64,000 nt of DNA from Streptomyces griseorubiginosus (GCF_001514195.1 NZ_KQ948735.1:63172-127171), one strand, 5' to 3'; counted from the stretch's first letter, positions 25,314 to 35,764 are shown. A program made the numbers and translations. The notes: generated from the sequence alone by a model not told the origin.

Positions 25314-26329
25314 GACGTGCTCCTTTGCACAGGGGTGGGGTTCTCGCCGCACGATCGGCGCACGACGAGACGGGCGGGGAGGGTGACCGACTCGGGCGGC
25401 CGCCCCTCGATGCGGTCGACGAGGGCGCGTACGGCAGCCCGTCCCAGCTCGCCCGTGGGCTGGGCGATCGCGGTGATCGGCGGATCGGTGTGCACGAACC
25501 ACGGGATGTCGTCGAACGCGGCCAGGGCGAGGTCCTCGGGCACCCGCAGCCCCCGCGCGCGTACGGCGTCCAGGGCGCCCAGCGCCATCAGGTTGTCGGC
25601 CGCGAAGACGACCTCGGGCGGTTCGGGCAGGTCGAGGAAGCCCTCGGTGACCCGGCGCCCGCTCTCGGCCTGGAAGTCGCCCTGCCCTATGTAGGTCTCG
25701 GGCAGTTCGAGGCCGTACGCCTCCAGGGCCTCCCGGAAGGCCACCACGCGCTCCTGGCCGGTGGTGGTCGCGGCGGGCCCGGCGATGATGGCGAGCCTGC
25801 GGTGCCCCAGTGCGTGCAGATGCGCGACCAGCTCGCGCACCGCGGCCCGTCCGTCGGCCCGCACCACCGGCACGGCCACGCCCGGGATCCACCGGTCCAC
25901 GAACACCATCGGCGTGCCCGCGCGCACGGCGTCCAGCATCAGCGGGGAGCCGCCGTCGGTGGGGGAGACCAGGAGTCCGTCGATACGCCGGTCGATGAGG
26001 GACCGTACGTGGTGGTCCTGGAGGTCGGGCCGCTCGTCGGCGTTCCCGATGATCACGCTGTAGCCCAGCGCCCGGGCCTCCTCCTCGACGGAGCGGGCCA
26101 GCTCGCCGAAGTAGGGGTTCAGCACGTCGCTGATGACGAGGCCCAGGGTGTGGGTCTGGTCGGTGCGCAGGGAGCGGGCGACGGCGTTGGGGCGGTAGCC
26201 CAGCGTCTTGACGGCGGCCAGCACACGCGTGCGTGCGTCCGCGCTGACCGACGGATGGTCGTTGAGGACCCGCGACACCGTGGCGACGGAGACCCCCGCC
26301 TCGGCAGCGACGTCCTTGATGCTCGCCAT
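25310..26329 (-). CDS. LacI family repressor of the ribose operon
   Basis: A 339-residue LacI/GalR protein. Residues 1-45 are the HTH (MASIKDVAAEAGVSVATVSR) followed by hinge and effector domain (TLGLVISDVLNPYFGELARS; RIDGLLVSPT; VVFAADNLMALGA; LALAAFDDIPW). It is the promoter-proximal gene of the ribose operon, overlapping rbsA by GTGA, so repressor and transporter are co-expressed and the locus is autoregulated. Two TGGAATCGATTACAC sites lie just upstream. Effector is likely ribose or ribose phosphate. Confidence 0.92.
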   Translation of the reverse strand: MASIKDVAAEAGVSVATVSRVLNDHPSVSADARTRVLAAVKTLGYRPNAVARSLRTDQTHTLGLVISDVLNPYFGELARSVEEEARALGYSVIIGNADERPDLQDHHVRSLIDRRIDGLLVSPTDGGSPLMLDAVRAGTPMVFVDRWIPGVAVPVVRADGRAAVRELVAHLHALGHRRLAIIAGPAATTTGQERVVAFREALEAYGLELPETYIGQGDFQAESGRRVTEGFLDLPEPPEVVFAADNLMALGALDAVRARGLRVPEDLALAAFDDIPWFVHTDPPITAIAQPTGELGRAAVRALVDRIEGRPPESVTLPARLVVRRSCGENPTPVQRSTS

Positions 26330-26347
26330 CGCCGCTCCACCTCCTTG

Positions 26348-26395
26348 TGGAATCGATTACACGACCTCGTGTACGAGGATTGGAATCGATTACAC
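26348..26395 (-). promoter_or_regulatory. twin LacI-type operators upstream of the ribose operon
   Basis: TGGAATCGATTACAC occurs at 26348-26362 and again identically at 26381-26395. Each is centred on ATCGAT and nearly palindromic. Centres are 33 bp apart, about three helical turns, so two repressor dimers could sit on the same DNA face. The nearer copy is 19 bp from the lacI start codon. Confidence 0.8.
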
Positions 26396-26479
26396 CGGGG
26401 TTGGCAAGCCCCTGAGACGGGATCGTGATGTTCGGTCACGGTGGGCTTCCGCCGCTCAGCCGCCGGTGACCGCTGCTTC

Positions 26480-29400
26480 TCAGCCTCGGCTGAGACCCGC
26501 AAGCGCCTCGTCGGCGGCGGTCATGTGGTGCGGTGAGCCCCACACCCGCGCGACCCGCCCGGCCAGCGCGTAGGCCCCGGCCGCGAGCCCCCGCTCCCCG
26601 GCCAGCCGGTACAGGTCCCCGAGGGCGTGCGCGAGGGGCCGGGTGGCGTAGGCCCCGCCCGCGACGCCGGCGAACTGCTCCTTCAGCGGCAGCAGCGCCC
26701 CGATCAGCGACCGAGCCGTGTCCCGGTCGTCCAGCAGCACCGCGAGCTCGGCCCGGTAGTCCAGCTCCATGCCGTACAGGTGGTCGGTCACCGGCCGGGC
26801 GGGGAACGGCACGGCCGCCGCCTCGTCCAGGCGCCCCAGCCGGGCCAGGACGAGGGCGTGCGCCACCGCGACCGGGGTGCCGACCGACTCGTACACCTCG
26901 CGGACCGCCGGTTCGAGCTCGGCCTCCCGGCGCTGGGCGAGCCGGATGGTCCACAGGCCGAGCGTCCGCGGGGCGGTGGCGTGGTGCGCCCCGACCCGCT
27001 GGAACAGCCCGTCCGCCTCGGTGTACCGGGCCTCCGCCTCCTCGAACCGTCCGGCGACCGCCGCCAGCATGGCCGACGTGGCCGTGTTGATGCCCCGCGC
27101 CCACCGCATCCGGTAGCGGTGCGCCAGCTCCAGGCCGGCTTCGGTGTGCCGGCGCACCGCGTCCGGATCGTTGCGGGTGGCGGCGGTCAGGGCGTCGAGG
27201 TGCTCGCACACCCAGCGGTGCGCGGGCAGGTCGTGGTCGCGGGCCAGGACGCGCAGCTCGTCGACGAGCGGGGTGCGCACGGCACCCTGCGTCTCGTGCG
27301 GCAGCAGCCCGGCCGACGTCATCAACGCCGAGGCCAGCAGCCGCGGTTCGCCGTCGGAGCGCGCCAGCTCCAGCTGGGTGCGGGCCGCGTCCCGGGCCCG
27401 CCGGGCGTCCTCGCCCGCCACCGCGTCCGCCAGCACCTGGAGCACGCGCGCGCGGGTCGGACCGTCCAGCGTCCCGTCCTCGGCGAGCCGCTCCAGGTGG
27501 GCCAGCGAGGTCCGGTCCAGGAAGCCCTCCAGGCGGCTGCGCCAGGGCGAGGGCTCGGTCCAGGCTCCGTAGACGGCCGCGGCCAGGTCGTCCCGGCCGG
27601 CCCGCACGGCCAGGTCCACCGCCTGCCGCCGGGTGAGCCGGGCGGCTCCCGTGGCACCGGCCCGCACCTGCGCGCCCAGCAGCCGCACCAGCAGCGCGAC
27701 CGTGCCGTCGGGACGGTCCTCGGGTCCCGCGGTCACCGCGGTGTGCGCCTCCAGCGCCTGTCGGACCAGTCCTACGGCCACGTCGTGGGCGTACCGCCGC
27801 TCGGCGAGCTCGGCCGCCCGCAGCGCGTAGTCGACGGCCAGCGGGGCGTTCGCCGTCCGGCCCGAGCGGGCGAAGTGGTGGGCCAGGGCCGCCAGGTCGT
27901 CGGGGCGGTGCGTACGCAGCCGCTGCGCGATGCGGTCGTGCAGCCGGGCCCGGCGGATCCCCGACAGGTCGGTGTACACGGTGTCGCGGACCAGCGCGTG
28001 CACGAAACGGACCCGTCCCGGCGCCGGGTCGGTCAGCAGGTCCGCGGCCACGGCGGCGTCCAGACCCGCCAGCACGGTCTCCTCGTCCGCCTCGGCCGCG
28101 TCCACCAGCAGCGCCACGTCGGACTCGTGGCCGGCGACCGCCGCCAGCCGTACGGCGGCACGCGCGTCGGCGGACAGCAGGGCGAGACGCCTGCGCAGCA
28201 CGTCCCGGACACCCTGGGGGACCTCCGACACGGCCACCAGGGCACCCTCGTCGGCCAGCAGGCGCGCGCTCTCCCGGACGTAGAACGGGTTGCCGCCGGT
28301 GCGTGCGGCGAGCGTCGCCACCGTGGCCTCGTCGACGGGGCCGCCGCAGACCGCGTCGACCACGGTGGCCACGTCCCGCGGCGACAGACCGGCCAGGGCG
28401 ATGCGGTGCGGCAGCCGGGGAGCGAGCTGGGCGAGTGTCTTGGCCAGCGGCTCGCCCACCTCGGCCGGGCGGTAGCAGGCGACGGTCAGCAACGGCACAC
28501 CGGTGACCGCGGCCGCGGCCTCCAGCAGGGCGAGGGTCTGCCCGTCGGCCCGGTGCAGATCCTCCAGCAGCACGGCGACGGGCCCCTTCCCGGCCGCCTC
28601 GCGCAACCACCCGGCGAAGGCCCGATGCAACCGGAACCGCCCGGCGGTCACCTCGTCCCGGGTCGCGGCGGCCGGGCCGTCGGGGTCGCGCAACAGGGCT
28701 GCCACGGTGGCGTCGTCGCGGGGTGGGGTGGTGGGTTCGTGCGGCAAGGTCGCCTTGTTCCGAGTGGGGCCGGCCGTGCCCTCCGGATCGCGCAACAGGG
28801 CCGCCACCGTGACCCCGTCCGGGGGTATGGCCGTGGTGCCGTCCGGGTCGTGCAGTAGGGCCGCCACCTCGGCGGGCCGTGCCGGGGGTGCCAGTCGGGC
28901 GAGGGTTCCGAGTGCCTCCGCCCAGGCCCAGGCCGGCGGCGCCCCCTCGTGCTCCGGGCACCGCCCGAGGACCACCGTCCACCCTTCCTCCCGCAAGCGC
29001 CCGGCGAACCGGCCGAGCAGAGCGGACTTGCCGGCCCCGGCCTCCCCGGTGACCAGCACGAGCCCTCCGCCCCGCCGGGCGGCCCTGGCGGCGGAGCCCA
29101 GCGCACGGAGTTCGTCGACGCGGCCCACGAAGAGGTCTTGCCCGACAGGTCGTTGCGACGTCCCCGGAGCCAACTCGGCCGAAACACCGCCGGGTTCGGA
29201 CACGACACGGGTCGACTCACGCGCACCCCAGGCCCGTTCCGCTCCGGCAGGCCCCCGCTCGGGAACGGCCGCCCGCAGCACCTCCACCCGCTGGGTCAGG
29301 ATCGCCCGCTCCAACTCGGCCAGCGCCGGGGACAGATCGCAGCCGAGCTCGTCGCGGAGGGTCCTGCGGGCCCGGCGCAGTGCCGTGAGGGCGTCACCGC

Positions 29401-30028
29401 GGCGGTCGGCGGCCCAGTGGGCCAGAGCCAGGAGTCGCCAGCCCTCCTCCCGCAGCGGCCGTTCCCGCACCATGGCCTCGGCGGCCGGCGTCACCTCGGC
29501 GACGTGCCCGGTGAACAGACCTGCGGCGACGGCCAGTTCCCGGGCCTCGGCGCGCAACGAGCCCAGCCGGGCCACCTCGGGCACCGCCCAGACCTCGTCC
29601 CCGTGCTCCTGGAACGCGGGCCCCTGCCACCACCCCAGCGCCTCCGTCAACGACTCCCTGACCTGCGCCGCCGGTGCGCGCCGGGCCCGCTCGACCCGGG
29701 CCCCGAACAGCCAGGCGTCCACCGCGTCCTCGGGCAGCCGCAGGGCGTACCCCGGAGGCGAGGAGACCAGGACCGTGGCAGGGGCCCGCGGCGGCCGCTC
29801 CGGTTCGATCAGCCGCCGCAGGTTCGAGACGTACGTCTGGAGGGACACGGTCGCCCGGGCCGGAGGCCTCCCGCGCCACAGCTGGTCCGCCATCCGGTCC
29901 ACGGAGACCACCGCGCCCCGAGCCGCGACCAGCAACGCGAGCACGGCACGCTGTCGCGGGGTGCCCAGTTCCACCGGTGCACCCGCGACCTCGGCGCCCA
30001 ACGGCCCCAGCACTCTGATACGCAACAC
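26480..30028 (-). CDS. AfsR/SARP-family regulator with AAA ATPase domain
   Basis: An 1182-residue large SARP regulator. Residues 1-95 are an OmpR-like DNA-binding domain (VLGPLGAEVAGAPVELGTPR; LQTYVSNLRRLI), about 100-250 a BTAD domain, then an AAA/STAND ATPase with Walker A GEAGAGKS (328-335), and about 650-1182 helical TPR-like repeats. Such proteins activate antibiotic or metabolic genes. At about 386-455 a VAALL(H/R)DP(D/E)G element occurs three times where relatives seem to have one. Start GTG 30028 gives the standard N-terminus. Divergent from the hemerythrin gene (167 bp). No biosynthetic cluster adjoins it. Confidence 0.88.
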   Translation of the reverse strand: MLRIRVLGPLGAEVAGAPVELGTPRQRAVLALLVAARGAVVSVDRMADQLWRGRPPARATVSLQTYVSNLRRLIEPERPPRAPATVLVSSPPGYALRLPEDAVDAWLFGARVERARRAPAAQVRESLTEALGWWQGPAFQEHGDEVWAVPEVARLGSLRAEARELAVAAGLFTGHVAEVTPAAEAMVRERPLREEGWRLLALAHWAADRRGDALTALRRARRTLRDELGCDLSPALAELERAILTQRVEVLRAAVPERGPAGAERAWGARESTRVVSEPGGVSAELAPGTSQRPVGQDLFVGRVDELRALGSAARAARRGGGLVLVTGEAGAGKSALLGRFAGRLREEGWTVVLGRCPEHEGAPPAWAWAEALGTLARLAPPARPAEVAALLHDPDGTTAIPPDGVTVAALLRDPEGTAGPTRNKATLPHEPTTPPRDDATVAALLRDPDGPAAATRDEVTAGRFRLHRAFAGWLREAAGKGPVAVLLEDLHRADGQTLALLEAAAAVTGVPLLTVACYRPAEVGEPLAKTLAQLAPRLPHRIALAGLSPRDVATVVDAVCGGPVDEATVATLAARTGGNPFYVRESARLLADEGALVAVSEVPQGVRDVLRRRLALLSADARAAVRLAAVAGHESDVALLVDAAEADEETVLAGLDAAVAADLLTDPAPGRVRFVHALVRDTVYTDLSGIRRARLHDRIAQRLRTHRPDDLAALAHHFARSGRTANAPLAVDYALRAAELAERRYAHDVAVGLVRQALEAHTAVTAGPEDRPDGTVALLVRLLGAQVRAGATGAARLTRRQAVDLAVRAGRDDLAAAVYGAWTEPSPWRSRLEGFLDRTSLAHLERLAEDGTLDGPTRARVLQVLADAVAGEDARRARDAARTQLELARSDGEPRLLASALMTSAGLLPHETQGAVRTPLVDELRVLARDHDLPAHRWVCEHLDALTAATRNDPDAVRRHTEAGLELAHRYRMRWARGINTATSAMLAAVAGRFEEAEARYTEADGLFQRVGAHHATAPRTLGLWTIRLAQRREAELEPAVREVYESVGTPVAVAHALVLARLGRLDEAAAVPFPARPVTDHLYGMELDYRAELAVLLDDRDTARSLIGALLPLKEQFAGVAGGAYATRPLAHALGDLYRLAGERGLAAGAYALAGRVARVWGSPHHMTAADEALAGLSRG

Positions 30029-30195
30029 GCCGCCGGAATCTATCCGAGCCGTGCCCGCATCCCCTCAACACGCGGTAAACGCCCTGGCCAGCGCGGTCCA
30101 CGGGCCGTCGCCAAGCGCACGCCAAGTCATCGCCAAGCGGACACCGGCAGCGTGGGCGCCCGTCGTCCGTCCACCCGAACATCGAAGGACACCGC

Positions 30196-30897
30196 GTGCC
30201 CCGCAGCAGTACCTCGTCCGGTCTCCCCACCGCCGGCCGCCCCTACACCCACGAAATGGTCGTCGTCCACCGTGTCTTCCGCCGGGAGTCGGCTCTGCTG
30301 CCCCGTCTCGTCCGGGCCGTACCCGACGGCGCCTCGACGCGGTCCGCGCAGATCTCGGCCCACCTGACCGACTACGTCTCGGGGCTGCACCACCACCACG
30401 CCCTGGAGGACGAGTTGATATGGCCGCTGCTACGGTCCCGGGCCGGTGACGCCGAGGAGCTGGTCGCCCGCATGGAGGAGCAGCACGGCCGTATCGACAG
30501 CACCCTGGAGGCCGTGGCGCGGTGGGCGCCCCAGTGGCAGCGCTCGGCCGACAGCGTGGCCGGACAGGAACTCGCCCTGGCCCTCGAAGAACACCGTCTC
30601 GCCCTCCTCGACCACCTCGACGACGAGGAACGCCTGGTCCTCCCCCTGGTCGCCGAGCACCTGACGGTCGACGAGTGGGACCTGGTCGGTCGCCGCGGAC
30701 TGGAGAACCTCCCCAAGGACAAGGTCATGATCGCCATCGGCGCGATCCTGGAGGACGCCACCGAGGACGAGCGGGCCTACTTCCTCGGCAAGGCCCCGCT
30801 GCTCGGACGGCTGGCCTGGAAGCTGATGGGGCGGCGGCAGTACGCCACGGCCTGCCGTGCCCTGCGGGCCCCGCTGCAAGGGGAGGCGGGCCGATGA
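30196..30897 (+). CDS. hemerythrin HHE domain protein
   Basis: A 233-residue protein whose first 160 residues contain the HHE four-helix pattern: THEMVVVHRVF, GLHHHHALEDELIWPLL, MEEQHGRIDSTL and LEEHRLALLDHLDDEERLVLPL. These supply the His and Glu ligands for a di-iron centre that binds oxygen or nitric oxide. The C-terminal part (KVMIAIGAILEDATEDERAYF) is a short helical tail often seen with this actinobacterial subgroup. GTG 30196 has GAAGGA upstream. It is followed by a flavin- or F420-type PPOX-fold protein, suggesting a role in redox or nitrosative stress. Confidence 0.9.
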   Translation: MPRSSTSSGLPTAGRPYTHEMVVVHRVFRRESALLPRLVRAVPDGASTRSAQISAHLTDYVSGLHHHHALEDELIWPLLRSRAGDAEELVARMEEQHGRIDSTLEAVARWAPQWQRSADSVAGQELALALEEHRLALLDHLDDEERLVLPLVAEHLTVDEWDLVGRRGLENLPKDKVMIAIGAILEDATEDERAYFLGKAPLLGRLAWKLMGRRQYATACRALRAPLQGEAGR

Positions 30898-30940
30898 CCC
30901 TGCGGAACCCGCCGGCCGGGGAGGCCGGCCGATGACCCTG
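30880..30940 (+). repeat. duplicated 23-bp start/stop junction
   Basis: A 23-bp segment at 30880-30902 recurs at 30918-30940 with one mismatch (offset 38). Each copy holds CCGATGACCCTG, where ATGA joins a stop and a start. The first ATG (30894) opens a 13-codon ORF (MTLRNPPAGEAGR) whose stop TGA (30933-30935) overlaps the true start of the next gene at 30932. This may be a relay of coupled re-initiation. Confidence 0.8.
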
Positions 30941-31840
30941 CTCGACTCCGCACCGACGGCCGTCCTCGACGCCTACCGGACCTGCGAGTTCGTGACGCTG
31001 GGCCGGGACGGGACACCCCTGGCCTGGCCGACGGCGGTGCGCCGCCGCGAGGACGGCACCCTGGTGCTGACCACGTCCCTCGCCTTCGCGCAGAAGGCGC
31101 TGAACATCCGCCGCGACGGCCGGGTCGCCCTGCTCTTCTCCGACCCCACCGGCAGCGGTCTCACCGACGCCCCACAGCTCTTCGTCGGCGGCCGGGCCGA
31201 GTGCCCCGACGACATCAGGACCGGCCCGCAGGACCTGGAGGACTACTGGCGGTCCCTGTTCGAACGCCAGCCGCACAGCCGCGCGTATCTCGCCCGGCCC
31301 ATGCGGCGGTTGATGGACTGGTACTACCTGCGGCTCGTCATCACCGTCACCCCGGAGCAGTTGGTCGTACGGTCGCCGGCCCCACCACCGCCTCCGGCGC
31401 TGCCCGCCCCTTCGGCACCGCTGCCGGGAGCTGTCCAACTCGACCGCTACGACACCGCGGTCCTGGCCGCCCGCGACGCCTCGGGCGCCCCCGTCCTGGC
31501 CCGGACCCGTCCGGTGCCGACGGCCGGTGGCTTCGTGGTGCGGCCGCCCGACGACTGCGCCGTGACCGCGGGCCCCGCCTCGCTGCTGGTGCACCGGCAC
31601 GACGAGCGGCTCAACGCCCTGCGCAACGCGGTGGTCCGGGGACACCTGACCCGGACCGCCGACGGCTGGCTGCTGGCCCCCGACAAGGTTCTGGAGCCGA
31701 TGGGTTCGGGACGGCCCACGGATGCGATCCGGGTCCTGCGCCGCACCCAGCGCGCCACCGACCGGTACCTGCAACGCCGGGGCCTGACCCGGCCCCCGGT
31801 GCAGTGGGACCGCTTCCGCGCGGTGGCCGCCCGCACCTGA
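30932..31840 (+). CDS. pyridoxamine 5'-phosphate oxidase-fold family protein
   Basis: A 302-residue protein. Residues 1-150 form a split-barrel PPOX/FMN-binding-like fold: CEFVTLGRDGTPLAWPTAVR, TLVLTTSLAFAQKALNIRRD and VALLFSDPTGSGL, followed by PQLFVGGRAECPDD. Such proteins bind FMN or F420 and act as small reductases or sensors. Residues 170-302 are an extra domain with two PPOX-like strands (FVVRPPDDCAVTAGPASLLV), so it may be a tandem of two degenerate barrels. ATG 30932 is coupled to the hemerythrin gene through the duplicated junction. Function unknown; probably an oxygen or NO-related pair. Confidence 0.75.
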   Translation: MTLLDSAPTAVLDAYRTCEFVTLGRDGTPLAWPTAVRRREDGTLVLTTSLAFAQKALNIRRDGRVALLFSDPTGSGLTDAPQLFVGGRAECPDDIRTGPQDLEDYWRSLFERQPHSRAYLARPMRRLMDWYYLRLVITVTPEQLVVRSPAPPPPPALPAPSAPLPGAVQLDRYDTAVLAARDASGAPVLARTRPVPTAGGFVVRPPDDCAVTAGPASLLVHRHDERLNALRNAVVRGHLTRTADGWLLAPDKVLEPMGSGRPTDAIRVLRRTQRATDRYLQRRGLTRPPVQWDRFRAVAART

Positions 31841-31881
31841 CCGGGCTCCCGGCTGTCGTACCCCGCCTGTAGCGTCGGATC

Positions 31882-34125
31882 ATGTCCAATCTGTCGGTCG
31901 TCGAAGGGGTCCTCGAGCGGATCACGTACGCCAACGAGGAGAACGGCTACACGGTCGCCCGGGTCGACACCGGCCGGGGCGGCGGTGACCTGCTCACCGT
32001 CGTCGGCGCGCTGCTCGGCGCCCAGGTCGGGGAGTCGCTGCGGATGGAGGGCCGCTGGGGCTCCCATCCGCAGTACGGCAAGCAGTTCACCGTCGAGAAC
32101 TACACGACCGTGCTGCCGGCCACCGTCCAGGGCATCCGCCGCTACCTCGGCTCGGGACTGGTCAAGGGCATCGGCCCGGTCTTCGCCGACCGCATCACCC
32201 AGCACTTCGGCATGGACACCCTGAAGATCATCGAGGAGGAGCCGAAGCGGCTGATCGAGGTCCCCGGGCTCGGCCCCAAGCGCACCAGGAAGATCGCCGA
32301 CGCCTGGGAGGAGCAGAAGGCGATCAAGGAGGTCATGCTCTTCCTCCAGACCGTCGAGGTGTCCACCTCCATCGCGGTGCGCATCTACAAGAAGTACGGC
32401 GACGCCTCGATCTCCGTCGTGAAGAACCAGCCCTACCGGCTCGCCGCCGACGTCTGGGGCATCGGCTTCCTCACCGCCGACAAGATCGCCCAGTCCGTCG
32501 GGATCCCGCACGACAGCCCGGAGCGCGTCAAGGCGGGCCTCCAGTACGCCCTTTCGCAGTCCGCCGACCAGGGGCACTGCTATCTCCCCGAGGAACAGCT
32601 GATCGCCGACGCCGTGAAGCTGCTCCAGGTCGACACCGGCCTGGTCATCGAGTGCCTGGCCGAACTCGCCGAGCCGGACGAGGAGTCGGGCGAGCCCGGG
32701 GTCGTACGCGAGAAGGTCCCCGGCTCCGACGGCCATGAGGTGACCGCCGTGTACCTGGTCCCCTTCCACCGTGCCGAACTCTCCCTCTCCGCCCAGCTGT
32801 TGCGCCTCCTGCGCACCGAGCAGGACCGCATGCCGGCCTTCCACGAGGTGGACTGGGACAAGGCGCTGGGCTGGCTGAAGGGCCGTACCGGCGTGGAGCT
32901 GGCGCCGGAGCAGGAGGCCGCGGTGAAGCTGGCGCTCACCCAGAAGGTGGCCGTGCTCACCGGCGGCCCCGGCTGCGGCAAGTCCTTCACCGTGCGCTCG
33001 ATCGTGGAGCTGGCCCGGGCCAAGAAGGCGAAGATCGTCCTCGCCGCGCCGACCGGCCGTGCCGCCAAGCGCCTCGCCGAACTCACCGGCGCCGAGGCCT
33101 CCACCGTCCACCGCCTCCTGGAGCTGAAGCCCGGCGGCGACGCGGCCTACGACAAGGACCGCCCCCTCGACGCCGACCTGGTGGTCGTCGACGAGGCCTC
33201 CATGCTGGACCTGCTGCTCGCCAACAAGCTGGTCAAGGCGGTGGCACCGGGCGCCCACCTGCTGTTCGTCGGGGACGTCGACCAGTTGCCCAGTGTCGGT
33301 GCCGGGGAGGTGCTGCGCGACCTGCTCGCCGAGGGCGGCCCGGTCCCCGCGGTGCGCCTCACCCGCGTGTTCCGCCAGGCCCAGCAGTCCGGGGTCGTCA
33401 CCAACGCGCACCGGATCAACGCCGGACAGCACCCCGTCACCGACGGCATGAAGGACTTCTTCCTCTTCGTCGAGGACGACACCGAGGAGGTCGGCCGGCT
33501 CACCGTGGACGTGGCGGCCCGTCGGATTCCGGCCAAATTCGGTCTCGACCCGCGCCGGGACGTCCAGGTGCTCGCCCCCATGCACCGCGGCCCCGCGGGC
33601 GCCGGCACCCTCAACGGCCTGCTCCAGCAGGCCATCACCCCCGGCCGCCCCGACCTCGCCGAGAAGCGGTTCGGCGGCCGGGTCTTCCGGGTCGGCGACA
33701 AGGTCACCCAGATTCGCAACAATTACGAGAAGGGCACCAACGGTGTCTTCAACGGCACCGTGGGCGTGGTCACCTCGCTCGATCCGGTCGACCAGCGCCT
33801 GACGGTGCTGACGGACGAGGACGAGGAGGTGCCGTACGAGTTCGACGAGCTGGACGAACTGGCCCACGCCTACGCGGTGACCATCCACCGGTCCCAGGGC
33901 AGTGAGTACCCGGCGGTGGTGATCCCGGTCACCACCAGCGCCTGGATGATGCTCCAGCGCAATCTGCTGTACACGGCGGTCACCCGGGCGAAGAAGCTGG
34001 TCGTCCTCGTCGGCTCCCGCAAGGCGATCGGCCAGGCGGTCCGCACGGTCTCGGCGGGACGCCGCTGCACCGCGCTCGACTTCCGGCTCTCGGGTCGCAC
34101 GACGAGGGTTGACGAACGCCGCTGA
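31882..34125 (+). CDS. RecD2-like ATP-dependent DNA helicase
   Basis: A 747-residue superfamily 1B helicase of the RecD2/YrrC type. It has an OB-like N-terminal domain (SVVEGVLERITYANEENGYT), helix-hairpin-helix stretches (LIEVPGLGPKRTRKIADAW), Walker A GGPGCGKS (361-368), Walker B VVVDEASMLDLLL, GDVDQLPSVGAGEVL, and the C-terminal YAVTIHRSQGSEYPAVV motif V region and TRAKKLVVLVGS motif VI. It unwinds DNA 5' to 3' in repair, independent of RecBC. Stand-alone, not in an operon with recBC. The start ATG follows a 41 bp gap from the PPOX gene, so it may be part of that transcript. Confidence 0.93.
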   Translation: MSNLSVVEGVLERITYANEENGYTVARVDTGRGGGDLLTVVGALLGAQVGESLRMEGRWGSHPQYGKQFTVENYTTVLPATVQGIRRYLGSGLVKGIGPVFADRITQHFGMDTLKIIEEEPKRLIEVPGLGPKRTRKIADAWEEQKAIKEVMLFLQTVEVSTSIAVRIYKKYGDASISVVKNQPYRLAADVWGIGFLTADKIAQSVGIPHDSPERVKAGLQYALSQSADQGHCYLPEEQLIADAVKLLQVDTGLVIECLAELAEPDEESGEPGVVREKVPGSDGHEVTAVYLVPFHRAELSLSAQLLRLLRTEQDRMPAFHEVDWDKALGWLKGRTGVELAPEQEAAVKLALTQKVAVLTGGPGCGKSFTVRSIVELARAKKAKIVLAAPTGRAAKRLAELTGAEASTVHRLLELKPGGDAAYDKDRPLDADLVVVDEASMLDLLLANKLVKAVAPGAHLLFVGDVDQLPSVGAGEVLRDLLAEGGPVPAVRLTRVFRQAQQSGVVTNAHRINAGQHPVTDGMKDFFLFVEDDTEEVGRLTVDVAARRIPAKFGLDPRRDVQVLAPMHRGPAGAGTLNGLLQQAITPGRPDLAEKRFGGRVFRVGDKVTQIRNNYEKGTNGVFNGTVGVVTSLDPVDQRLTVLTDEDEEVPYEFDELDELAHAYAVTIHRSQGSEYPAVVIPVTTSAWMMLQRNLLYTAVTRAKKLVVLVGSRKAIGQAVRTVSAGRRCTALDFRLSGRTTRVDERR

Positions 34126-34135
34126 AGGCGGTCAA

Positions 34136-34151
34136 TTGTGAGCCATCACAA
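34136..34151. promoter_or_regulatory. Crp-like inverted repeat upstream of citrate synthase
   Basis: TTGTGAGCCATCACAA is a 16-nt inverted repeat (TTGTGA/TCACAA around GCCA). It resembles a Crp half-site pair but with a 4-nt rather than 6-nt centre. It lies 11-26 bp after the helicase stop and about 207 bp before the citrate synthase start, in an unusually AT-rich patch. It could also be the top of a small terminator. Confidence 0.4.
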
Positions 34152-34230
34152 AAAATGATCGATCAAATGAGTCATGTGGGTCACAGAGCTCTTCCGGAAG
34201 GGGGTAGGGGAGGGGCAGGATGGGCAAGTT

Positions 34231-34249
34231 GGCGGCACTCAGTGCCGCC
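34231..34249 (+). terminator. 9-bp stem hairpin between helicase and citrate synthase genes
   Basis: GGCGGCACT-C-AGTGCCGCC is a near-perfect palindrome 105 bp after the helicase stop and 109 bp before the citrate synthase start. It has no U-run. It may end the helicase transcript or fold in the 5' leader of the citrate synthase mRNA. Confidence 0.4.
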
Positions 34250-34357
34250 GATACGCCCAACGGCCGACCCCGAGTGCACTCTCCTGCGCCAAATGGGGGA
34301 TGGTAGAGACAGTCAGGGCAACCTCGAAGAAGAGGCACAACGTCGGTGAGGGATGAC

Positions 34358-35647
<1,290 letters not shown>

Positions 35648-35687
35648 AGGGGAGTGGCCTTCCCGGTGCCGGGTGACTGAGCCGACC

Positions 35688-35764
35688 CAGGGGCGCGGGG
35701 AACTGCGCGACCCGCCCCCACCGGCCTGCACCCGTACTCAACCGGCAAGACCACGAACCCCCCG
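35688..35764 (+). repeat. Streptomyces dispersed intergenic repeat, copy A
   Basis: Begins CAGGGGCGCGGGGAACTGCG and ends with an ACCACGAACCCCCCG tract. Core and end are shared with copy D at 54300, and the core with copies B and C. It lies 40 bp past the citrate synthase stop. I recall this motif as common in Streptomyces intergenic DNA. Function is not established. Confidence 0.85.
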
